Assembly (NCBI GenBank): GCA_946998295.1
Contig: CAMPYS010000046.1
Location: forward strand, 1 to 9,807
Source: an uncultured Prevotella sp.
GTDB taxonomy: Bacteria; Bacteroidota; Bacteroidia; Bacteroidales; Bacteroidaceae
DNA length: 9,807 nucleotides
Direction of reading: 5' to 3'
Part shown: piece after piece, positions 1 to 5,951 of the stretch
How positions within the stretch are numbered: the stretch's first letter is position 1
How the letters are laid out: every line of letters begins with the position of its first letter
The notes under the pieces: model-generated
What the model was told of the DNA's origin: nothing
What the model saw: only the letters and a program-made list of their open reading frames with translations
The model's database searches: none
Program-made: the position numbers and the translations under genes

Positions 1-37
1 GACCTCAAAAATAGTCTCACAATCTGTCAAAGCTAAT

Positions 38-236
38 TTATAGAACCACCCTAATAAGACTCTCAATTAAGTCTCTTTCTTTTTTGAAGTCATATAAAGT
101 CATACCCCTTATGATATAGTAGTTTGTATATGCTTGTCTGATAGCAGAAGCATATTGTGATAATGAGGTAAACTGATTGTTTTGGGCTGCATACAGTTCG
201 TAGTCTGATATTCTTCCCAAGGAAAATTTCTTCAAG
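38..236 (-). pseudogene. TolC 3'-end fragment 1 (orphan scar)
   Basis: This is the last 65 or so codons of a TolC-family outer-membrane factor without the rest of the gene. The frame reads LKKFSLGRISDYELYAAQ and continues to a TAA stop. It matches the C-terminus of the intact TolC at 5757-7247, sharing SDYELYA, SAIRQAYTNYY and LYDFK. DNA identity is perfect over the 48 bases 189-236 (equal to 5914-5961) and then falls sharply towards the 3' end, so this is a divergent allele rather than a recent copy. Homology ends abruptly at 236, where an unrelated glycosyltransferase start takes over in another frame. It has no start codon of its own in a sensible place and is unlikely to make a working protein. 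The bases downstream (1-37) contain nothing recognisable, so any cargo it once preceded lies outside the window. Confidence 0.8.
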
Positions 237-344
237 CCACACCACATCATGGTACTTAGACAACATCTGATAGATGTGCCGTGTCGTCCCAGACCACAGA
301 TGAGCGTCATTTGGATCTCTATTTGATAAAAAAGCTATTTTCAT
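236..344 (-). pseudogene. Glycosyltransferase family 4 start, truncated
   Basis: The frame begins with ATG and reads MKIAFLSNRDPND, then WSGTTRHIYQML. This is typical of the N-terminal Rossmann strand and nucleotide-sugar/acceptor loop of GT4 glycosyltransferases (family knowledge). Only about 36 codons survive. At about 236 the sequence switches to TolC 3'-end DNA, and the glycosyltransferase frame continues out of register with TolC into unrelated residues before stopping near 90. Two genes have therefore been joined by deletion or recombination at a point inside the conserved TolC core. The remnant cannot be active, since GT4 enzymes are normally about 350 to 400 residues. Its presence suggests that a glycosyltransferase gene once followed the cargo C cassette. 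Confidence 0.65.
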
Positions 345-406
345 ACTTTAAAAATGAATGCTGTCAAAATACCATATACATGCCCCCATACATATTAGCC
401 ACCACT

Positions 407-778
407 TTATACCTTTGCTTTAGCGACTATAAATAAAAGAACCATCAGAAATATTACCAAGAAGACATAAAAGAATAGTCCCAATCGATACTCTTTCTTT
501 GTCAGTAATGCTTCTTGTTCCTTCATTTTTCTTTCAGGAAATAGAAACCACGCCAAAGAATATAGGGGTACAACTAAAATAGCACCTATTATATATTGTT
601 CTCCTTTCGAGTCTGCATGCCAAATATCAAATATACTCTTGGTATCTAACAAACCTATTATTAGAAAGTAAATAAATATAAAAAGCACGAGAATATTGGA
701 CAATGTAGCAAAATAGGGAATACTCTTATTGGGTCCCTTCATGTTATAACGGTATAAACTTGCTATAATTTTATACAT
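407..778 (-). CDS. Small multi-span membrane protein, candidate immunity protein for cargo C
   Basis: A 123-residue protein with three clear hydrophobic segments at about residues 25-44, 62-80 and 99-119, separated by short charged loops (the second loop carries FPERKMKEQEALLTKKEYR). There is no recognised family. It directly follows cargo C, whose C-terminal half looks membrane-active. A polytopic inner-membrane protein is the expected form of immunity against a pore-forming toxin, as for colicin-type pore formers; this role is inferred from position and topology only. The start is uncertain. The frame is open back to a TTG at 817 (136 residues), but the first ATG is at 778 and a further ATG lies 12 codons on. 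ATG at 778 is preferred because it leaves only a short tail before the first membrane segment. Confidence 0.7.
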   Translation of the reverse strand: MYKIIASLYRYNMKGPNKSIPYFATLSNILVLFIFIYFLIIGLLDTKSIFDIWHADSKGEQYIIGAILVVPLYSLAWFLFPERKMKEQEALLTKKEYRLGLFFYVFLVIFLMVLLFIVAKAKV

Positions 779-869
779 AAAAAATGACGTATCCTTAATG
801 ATTTGGTAAGTAATCAAATTCGAACTGTATATTTGAAATAGTTTATGTACAATACTTTTTTGTTAGATA

Positions 870-1664
870 TCAATTATGAGTTAATCCCTCGATTTGCTTT
901 GCAATGACCTCTGACATATAATCCACACCTCCAGCCACATCTAGAACACAAAATATTGTTGATCCTACCGGTCCTAATGCTAATGATCCTATAGAAATGG
1001 CGAGTTTTATTGTATTACAGGTAGTCGGTTCTGTAAATTCTTTTTGAGCAGCGATTAGGACTCCTATGCCTCCACACGCTTTTCCTGCCATTTTCGTAAA
1101 AATCAAATAACGACTTGCTGCTTTACCTAATTGAGCCTCATCAACTAAACCTATAATAGCTTCTTTGACCGCCATATTAAGTTCTATTCCATCAGCAACT
1201 TTACCTGCCGTACTCCAGGATCCTCCACCATATATAGGCGCCCCCGAATTACCATTATACCATGATCCACCTGAGTAGGTGTCCCAACCATTAGGGGAAG
1301 AACCATTTCCATCACCACTATTTGCCCATGAATCTCCCCATGGGGTTTCATATGTGTTTCCTCCTGTATCACTTTTCCCTCCATAATTCGCCCATGGAGT
1401 TTCTACAATAGGACTTGCCGTATTTCCATTATAACCGCCTTGGTGCCCAACAACTACAACTTCAGGAAGATTATAAGACAACTGCCCAAACTCATTTAAA
1501 TAATAAACTTCGGATCCTCCACCATAATGCTTATATTCTTCAAATGTGTAAGGATTATGGAAAGTTCCATATCCTCCGCCAATAAAGGTTTTCTGCATTT
1601 CAATAGTAAGAAGTTCTTTCTGTTGAGATAATTCTGACAATGTTTTACGTGTCAGTTTTTTCAT
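870..1664 (-). CDS. Cargo C: GG-leader exported protein with pore-former-like C-terminus
   Basis: A 264-residue protein. Residues 1-30 form a leader (MKKLTRKTLSELSQQK...FIGG) with Gly-Gly at 29-30, the same spacing as cargo A and B, so cleavage by a C39-peptidase ABC exporter is expected (family knowledge). Residues 31-75 contain HNPYTFEEY and LPEVVVVGH. Residues 76-155 are a low-complexity linker rich in Gly, Ser, Asn and Trp, with ETPW and GGSW recurring. Residues 156-264 change character: they are Ala/Gly-rich amphipathic and hydrophobic helices, including AGKACGGIGVLIAAQ and KLAISIGSLALGPVG. This resembles the helical-hairpin end of membrane-active bacteriocins. It starts 16 nt after the stop of TolC fragment 2 and is followed by a multi-span membrane protein, consistent with a toxin/immunity pair. 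No specific toxin family was recognised; membrane activity is an inference. Confidence 0.85.
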   Translation of the reverse strand: MKKLTRKTLSELSQQKELLTIEMQKTFIGGGYGTFHNPYTFEEYKHYGGGSEVYYLNEFGQLSYNLPEVVVVGHQGGYNGNTASPIVETPWANYGGKSDTGGNTYETPWGDSWANSGDGNGSSPNGWDTYSGGSWYNGNSGAPIYGGGSWSTAGKVADGIELNMAVKEAIIGLVDEAQLGKAASRYLIFTKMAGKACGGIGVLIAAQKEFTEPTTCNTIKLAISIGSLALGPVGSTIFCVLDVAGGVDYMSEVIAKQIEGLTHN

Positions 1665-1863
1665 ACTTTTATAAATTGGATTATTGATTAATAAATTGTT
1701 CGATAAACTCTTTTCCTACTTTAAAATCGTAGAGTGCCAATGTTCTTATTGCATAGTAATTAGTATAAGCCTGCTGGATGGCAGAATAATACTGAGTCAA
1801 TGCCGTAAACTGACTGTTCTGTGACGCATACAGTTCGTAGTCTGATATTCTTCCCAAGGAAAA
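1665..1863 (-). repeat. TolC 3'-end to cargo-start repeat, copy 2
   Basis: This stretch runs from the conserved TolC core, through the stop codon and spacer, to the base before the cargo ATG. It is about 96% identical to 5753-5951, including the non-coding spacer ending in TATAAAAGT. Homology beyond coding sequence shows a DNA-level duplication or exchange of the whole junction, not merely protein conservation. Confidence 0.85.
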
Positions 1864-1942
1864 CAACTTAATGGTCATGCGGTATAGTTCTAAAGAGAGC
1901 TGGTAGGCATGTTTAGTCGTTAGCCATAAAACACTTACTTAT
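1681..1942 (-). pseudogene. TolC 3'-end fragment 2 (orphan scar before cargo C)
   Basis: About 87 codons of the C-terminal helix region of a TolC-family protein, without the upstream gene. The open frame starts right after an in-frame stop overlapping the end of the preceding gene. It reads LTTKHAYQLSLELYRM, then FSLGRISDYELYASQ, and ends at TAA. From 1863 down to the stop it is about 96% identical in DNA to the intact TolC. Upstream of 1863 the same protein positions are clearly divergent (LTTKHAYQLSLELY against MTAKRTYELSQEQY). The fragment is therefore a chimera of two alleles joined in the conserved core. One base difference turns CAA into TAA, so this copy stops four codons earlier than the intact gene. 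An ATG at 1878 could start a 65-residue peptide, but nothing suggests it is functional. Confidence 0.85.
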
Positions 1943-2564
1943 TACGCACAAGTTTTATGACATTGTCTTCTTTAGAATATACCATACGACCAGATATGTT
2001 CTTTTGGACAATTCTCTTATTAATTTTTCCATTGTCACCTATGGTATATTCATAGATTTGAATAGTACAATGAGGCGATTCTACTTTATTCATGTCGTTA
2101 GGATTATTCATCACGCCTTGTTCTACTATTAACTTCAACGGATGAATGGTTCCAGAAAATTCCACAGCATGAATGTCGCTACCATGTGAAACAGTTGCAA
2201 AATCAATTAGTTTTCCTGATTTTGAGTACACCAACAAAACCTCTTCATCATAAGGATATTTATAGATATGTGGTATATCACATAACTTCGCAACAAATAC
2301 AATGACATATTTGTTTGAAGGTATTCTCCGGCCATACCTATACCATAAACCTTTTTTCGTACAGTTACAGTTTAGTTTCTTCGGAAGATAGTTGGACACG
2401 GTATTCTTGTTCATTTCCACACTGTCTTTGGTGAAAAAATAAGCATTAAATTCTTTTTGCTCACATGGCATAAAATGACTGATATAATTATTAAAATCTT
2501 TATTGCTTTGAGCAATGACAGGAAGAATACTCCAGATGAGGAGTAAAATAAAAAGTTTCTTCAT
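1935..2564 (-). CDS. Exported protein, candidate immunity protein for cargo B
   Basis: A 209-residue protein beginning MKKLFILLLIWSILPVIAQS, a classical Sec signal peptide probably cut near residue 18-19, so the product should be periplasmic or exported. The mature part is strand-rich with no membrane segment. It contains the phrases KYVIVFVAKLCDIPHIY, PYDEEVLLVYSKSGKLIDF and IQIYEYTIGDNGKI, plus several cysteines (NCNC among them). I do not recognise a named family. It begins 34 nt after the stop of cargo B, the position expected for an immunity partner; a periplasmic location would suit protection from a secreted peptidase-like toxin. Its stop overlaps the first bases of TolC fragment 2, so its 3' end sits exactly on a cassette boundary and may have been trimmed there. 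Confidence 0.75.
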   Translation of the reverse strand: MKKLFILLLIWSILPVIAQSNKDFNNYISHFMPCEQKEFNAYFFTKDSVEMNKNTVSNYLPKKLNCNCTKKGLWYRYGRRIPSNKYVIVFVAKLCDIPHIYKYPYDEEVLLVYSKSGKLIDFATVSHGSDIHAVEFSGTIHPLKLIVEQGVMNNPNDMNKVESPHCTIQIYEYTIGDNGKINKRIVQKNISGRMVYSKEDNVIKLVRNK

Positions 2565-2598
2565 AGTAAATGATAATTTATAGATTGGTTTGCAATTA

Positions 2599-3470
2599 CT
2601 ATTTATTGAGACGAATATCGGTTACTACATGATTATGAGTTTTGCCATCAAGAGTTTTATAGGTACCCACCAGTCTTCCATCTTTAACTGTCAAAGTGTT
2701 CTTGGCAGATGTACCATGCTTCTGGTCAGCTGTTTGCGAGTTATAATAACTGTATGTAGTAGTTCCATCAGAATGAGTGGTGCAGCCTGTAATTACAATG
2801 AAATGGTCACCCTGCCCATCATTAACAGAACGTCCATTCCTATAATCAACTGAAACTATTATAGGTTTACCTGCTTTCAGATTTGAATTAATCGCATCAA
2901 TGCCCTTTTGAGCATCTTCTGTAGCTGTACCAGCACGACCATTACCCATATTATTAGTCATATTAATTTGTTGTCCAGAACGAGATACGCCTACAGTAGC
3001 CAACATTTCATCGCTTCGACGTAAGCGCCCATCTTCATCACTTTTTTTATAACCTTTAAATTGATTTGGTCTTAAAGTGGTTATGGTCTCCGTTTCCCTT
3101 TGATAATCATTTGTCCCATTGGAGCCATTTGTCCCTCCATTATATTCATTGTAACCATGAAAGCCTGTTCCTCCATCGTATATTGTATTTGCTTTCGGAC
3201 CTGTCCCTCCTGTATACATGGTATTTGGACTTACATAAATTGGGTCTTCCGTTCCACCACAATAACTCAAAATGCCATCATTATTAGTGACTCCTTGTAC
3301 CCAGCCACCACTCCAGTGCCTGCCTTGAAAGTAATCCATAACTCTCCATAGGAGAAAGGGTCTTCTTGTGTACCCGTTCCACCTCCTACATACCTCTGCT
3401 GATTACGGAAAGAAATCATGATCTTTGTCTTGGCCAGATCTGCAAGGCTGGCACGTGTCAGTTTTTCCAT
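2599..3470 (-). pseudogene. Cargo B: GG-leader C39/papain-like protein, frameshifted
   Basis: Two overlapping frames form one gene. Codons from 3470 give the leader MEKLTRASLADLAK...YVGG, then GTGTQEDPFSYGE. The 246-residue body continues in the next frame from MDYFQGRHWSGGW at 3339. Compared with cargo A, one G:C pair is missing between 3339 and 3340, so leader and body are separated; the leader frame ends at 3267. The body carries GGT-containing 12-residue repeats. It ends in a peptidase-like domain with GDHFIVITG (His179 of the body) and YYNSQT (Asn200), which fit a papain-fold His and Asn. The position where the nucleophile would be expected reads DGRLRRSDEML; Arg105 is CGC, one transition from the Cys codon TGC. 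Both changes suggest decay. The ATG at 3339 could still yield an unexported body. A sequencing error remains possible for the indel. Confidence 0.8.
3167..3470 (-). repeat. Cargo leader/N-terminal repeat, copy in cargo B
   Basis: Matches 5448-5752 in cargo A. The body-side 173 bases (3167-3339) are identical in the two copies. The leader side (3340-3470) has the one-base deletion and about eleven mismatches. The mosaic pattern suggests recent gene conversion over the body-side part. Confidence 0.85.
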
Positions 3471-3550
3471 CTTAAAGATTGATTAAAGATTAATTAGAAG
3501 TAAGAAGATTTGACCTTCGATTTGCTTACTTTTTCTGATTCGCATTCTCA

Positions 3551-4213
3551 TTACTCTTGATACAATATTTTTCCTTTTTCTATAAGCGGTTTGTCATTTG
3601 CTATTCCATTTCTGATTATAGTATCAACATCTTCTGGTGTGAAGTCAACAACATTACTTAAGTGAGAATTATAGGAAATGTCGAGAAATTTAATGTTCGT
3701 ATGATTAAAACTAACCGACCTTAGATCATTATGAGAGGCTATTATTCTATTTAACAGAAAACTAACACTAAGCCATTTTATTTGATTGTGACTTACATTC
3801 AATTCTCTAAATGAATAAGAAGCATATCGTTTTTTTCTCTCGGCATTGGAAAGTCTGTACTGTGGATCTATTGACATATTAAAAAGCCTTTTCAATTGAT
3901 TATAAGACAAATCCAGTTTTATTAAGCCTTTTGGAAAATAATCCACGATGACGGTATCCAACTGATTATGTGATAGGTTCAGTGATTGAATGGTATACCC
4001 AGATAAATCAGGAAAAGTACGAATGTTATCATGCGACAAATCACAATGGGTAATCACCTTGCCTTTTGCCTCTCGCTGTAAACGAGTCAATTTACTCAAC
4101 TTTGCAACTCGAGTCGTTTCAGTGCTTTCCTTTGGCTGCATACGCTGTTTCTCTGGATTACTACATGCGAGTCCTAAAATAACTAACAGTATTAAAAACA
4201 TTTTAGTCATCAT
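3551..4213 (-). CDS. Leucine-rich-repeat lipoprotein
   Basis: A 220-residue lipoprotein. The signal sequence ends in the lipobox LGLAC with Cys17 as the lipidated residue, followed by SNPEK. A short polar linker leads to leucine-rich repeats with the LxLSxNxL pattern: SLNLSHNQLDTV, KLDLSYNQLKRL, ELNVSHNQIKWL, RIIASHNDLRSV and FLDISYNSHL. These build a curved protein-binding surface (family knowledge). It lies between cargo A with its first follower and the frameshifted cargo B, 47 nt after the preceding gene. Candidate roles are a second immunity protein that binds the peptidase at the envelope, or a surface binding protein; neither can be decided from sequence. It is far smaller than typical LRR adhesins. 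The start could be either of two adjacent ATG codons (4213 or 4210). Confidence 0.8.
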   Translation of the reverse strand: MMTKMFLILLVILGLACSNPEKQRMQPKESTETTRVAKLSKLTRLQREAKGKVITHCDLSHDNIRTFPDLSGYTIQSLNLSHNQLDTVIVDYFPKGLIKLDLSYNQLKRLFNMSIDPQYRLSNAERKKRYASYSFRELNVSHNQIKWLSVSFLLNRIIASHNDLRSVSFNHTNIKFLDISYNSHLSNVVDFTPEDVDTIIRNGIANDKPLIEKGKILYQE

Positions 4214-4260
4214 ACCTTTTGTTTATTTATGCTCTTTTCTATACTCATCTAATGCAGCAT

Positions 4261-4842
4261 CTATTTATTTTCTATTTTATATTGCAATACATCTTGTATT
4301 CCTCCGATTGCATCTTTGGAAACATAGTTATAATAAGCTAATGAATCATTAGATAGAAACAAAAGCCTCCCATAATCTATGTGTTTCCCTCCATCAGAGG
4401 TAGAAATAATATACTTTCCTTGGGTTTCGGTCCCAACTTTAGTCATATCAAAAATACTATCCTTTTGGTTAGACAAATAGTAAAGATTCTTAAAACTGAT
4501 AGTTCTATCATCAGTATGCTTCAGTTGACTATTTGGATGTTCCTTTTTAATTTTACTATATAATGTAGTTGATAAATACACTATAAATGAATCAGTATAT
4601 ATTTTTCTTTCAATCTTATACGGGTCAATATGATCTGTAGATCTCCAAGTCTTATTTTTCATTTGACTTATAGATACTATTATACCGTCCTTTTTTCTTA
4701 TTTGCTTCGAAACATCTTTTGGATATCTCCTTACCACCTGACAACATGCTGTTAATCGCTTCTTGACAACAGGAGGAATCTCCATGCTAAGTACCCAAGA
4801 GCATAAGAGAAACAAACACATAAATAATATTATTTTTTTCAT
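4261..4842 (-). CDS. Exported protein, candidate immunity protein for cargo A
   Basis: A 193-residue protein with a Sec signal peptide (MKKIILFMCLFLLCSWVLS, cleavage near residue 19). The mature domain is basic, with LTACCQVVRRYPKDVSKQIRKKDG near the N-terminus, and is strand-rich later (SFIVYLSTTLY, KYIISTSDGGKHIDYGRLLFL). No known family was recognised. It starts only 4 nt after the stop of cargo A, so the two are almost certainly co-transcribed and probably translationally coupled. That is typical of a toxin followed by its immunity gene, and this is the main support for the role. A cysteine-peptidase inhibitor would be one way to act; this is a guess from context, not from a motif. Confidence 0.75.
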   Translation of the reverse strand: MKKIILFMCLFLLCSWVLSMEIPPVVKKRLTACCQVVRRYPKDVSKQIRKKDGIIVSISQMKNKTWRSTDHIDPYKIERKIYTDSFIVYLSTTLYSKIKKEHPNSQLKHTDDRTISFKNLYYLSNQKDSIFDMTKVGTETQGKYIISTSDGGKHIDYGRLLFLSNDSLAYYNYVSKDAIGGIQDVLQYKIENK

Positions 4843-4846
4843 AAGC

Positions 4847-5752
4847 TTATTGTTTTATAGAGGTAATTCCATAGCAATCCTTTAGTTCTTCGAAATTATA
4901 GAAGCCATATTTTTTTGTTGCCACATTATATCCTATAAATTTATAATTATTATCATTTACATTTTGATTCTGTTGATATCCAACTATCACTATCTCGTGT
5001 TTATTTAAAGTTCCATCCTTCTGCTTTTCTTGAATTGTTGCTAATGTGGGACATTGCCCATTGATGGTATTAATCATTGCAAATTGGTTTTTAATCTCCG
5101 TCGTATTAAAATAATCATTCAATAAATACTTGGCATCTTTTGGTAAAACCCCTTGAATACCCGCATCACAGCCATACTTTGATTTGTAACTTTCAGCATA
5201 CTCGTACCTCATGAAAGAATTCTCTTCAGAATTTTTCAATATATTATATGCTGTTTCCATACAAACAATAAAACACTCCATTCGTTGTTGCTGTGGTTCC
5301 CATCCTTCGACTTTCATTCCATGTATGATATTGACAGACTGGTCTTCAAATGGATGCTGAAAAAGAGAACTTATAGAACTTCCACTATAGATGGATTGCT
5401 CATAAGGTTTAGTTCCTCCGTTATATACAGCATCTACCTTTGGTCCAGTTCCTCCATCGTATATTGTATTTGCTTTCGGACCTGTCCCTCCTGTATACAT
5501 GGTATTTGGACTTACATAAATTGGGTCTTCCGTTCCACCACAATAACTCAAAATGCCATCATTATTAGTGACTCCTTGTACCCAGCCACCACTCCAGTGC
5601 CTGCCTTGAAAGTAATCCATGAACTCTCCATAGGAAAAAGGGTCTTCTTGTGTACCAGTTCCACCTCCTACATACCTCCGTTGCTCAAGGAAAGAAATCA
5701 TGGTCTTTGTCTTGGCCAGCTCTGCAAGGCTGGCGCGTGTCAGTTTTTTCAT
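4847..5752 (-). CDS. Cargo A: GG-leader exported C39/papain-like cysteine peptidase
   Basis: A 301-residue protein. Leader residues 1-30 end in YVGG (Gly-Gly 29-30), followed by GTGTQEDPFS. Residues 84-126 are about three and a half 12-residue repeats of the type TIYDGGTGPKVD, probably a flexible linker. Residues 150-300 look like a C39/papain-fold peptidase. QQQRMECFIVC resembles the Q-x(4)-[DE]-C start of that fold, with Cys160 the likely nucleophile. CPTLATIQ precedes KHEIVIVGY (His252), and GYNVATKKYGFYNFEEL supplies Asn276 where an Asp or Asn is usual. The start lies 4 nt after the TolC stop, implying coupled expression with the export channel. In C39 ABC exporters this fold cuts leaders; here it is free-standing behind a leader itself, so it is more likely cargo, probably a toxin or effector. 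Other papain-fold activities such as transglutaminase-like or deamidase cannot be excluded. Confidence 0.82.
   Translation of the reverse strand: MKKLTRASLAELAKTKTMISFLEQRRYVGGGTGTQEDPFSYGEFMDYFQGRHWSGGWVQGVTNNDGILSYCGGTEDPIYVSPNTMYTGGTGPKANTIYDGGTGPKVDAVYNGGTKPYEQSIYSGSSISSLFQHPFEDQSVNIIHGMKVEGWEPQQQRMECFIVCMETAYNILKNSEENSFMRYEYAESYKSKYGCDAGIQGVLPKDAKYLLNDYFNTTEIKNQFAMINTINGQCPTLATIQEKQKDGTLNKHEIVIVGYQQNQNVNDNNYKFIGYNVATKKYGFYNFEELKDCYGITSIKQ
5375..5503 (-). repeat. 12-residue tandem repeats in cargo A
   Basis: Residues 84-126 read as TMYTGGTGPKAN, TIYDGGTGPKVD, AVYNGGTKPYEQ and a partial SIYSGSS. The conserved pattern is [TAS]-x-Y-x-G-G-T-x-P with a period of 12 residues (36 bases). Cargo B has related degenerate units at 3112-3222. 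They separate the shared export region from the variable C-terminal domain. Confidence 0.8.
5448..5752 (-). repeat. Cargo leader/N-terminal repeat, copy in cargo A
   Basis: The intact counterpart of 3167-3470; it encodes the leader, the GTGTQEDPFSYGEF segment and the start of the GGT repeats. Homology ends within the GGT repeats, where the two cargo proteins switch to different peptidase-like ends. Confidence 0.85.
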
Positions 5753-5951
5753 ACTTTTATAAATTGGATTGTTGATTAATAAATTGTTGGATTAACTCTT
5801 TTCCTACCTTAAAATCGTAGAGTGCCAATGTTCTTATTGCATAGTAATTAGTATAAGCCTGTCGGATGGCTGAGTAATACTGAGTCAATGCCGTAAACTG
5901 ACTGTTCTGTGACGCATACAGTTCGTAGTCTGATATTCTTCCCAAGGAAAA
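5753..5951 (-). repeat. TolC 3'-end to cargo-start repeat, copy 1 (in intact tolC)
   Basis: The matching copy lies within the intact tolC gene and the short spacer before cargo A. About eight mismatches separate it from 1665-1863. Identity collapses just upstream of 5951 when compared with copy 2, which marks a recombination edge inside the SLGRISDYELYA-coding core. Confidence 0.85.

Noticed and set aside
38..344. A real glycosyltransferase-TolC fusion protein
   Set aside because: The two parts are in different frames, so no fusion can be made without a frameshift.
1184..1384. 66-codon minus-strand frame inside cargo C
   Set aside because: It is a shifted reading of the repetitive Gly/Ser/Trp linker of cargo C.
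3267..3470. Programmed ribosomal frameshift in cargo B
   Set aside because: No slippery heptamer or obvious stimulating hairpin is at the site, and the paralogous copy is simply intact there.
5375..5503. RTX calcium-binding repeats in cargo A
   Set aside because: The period is 12 residues and the units lack the GGxGxDxUx pattern.
3990..5779. Plus-strand open frames inside the cargo A, LRR lipoprotein and 4261-4842 genes
   Set aside because: They are antiparallel to well-supported genes with signal peptides, motifs and operon spacing, and their translations show no domain logic.
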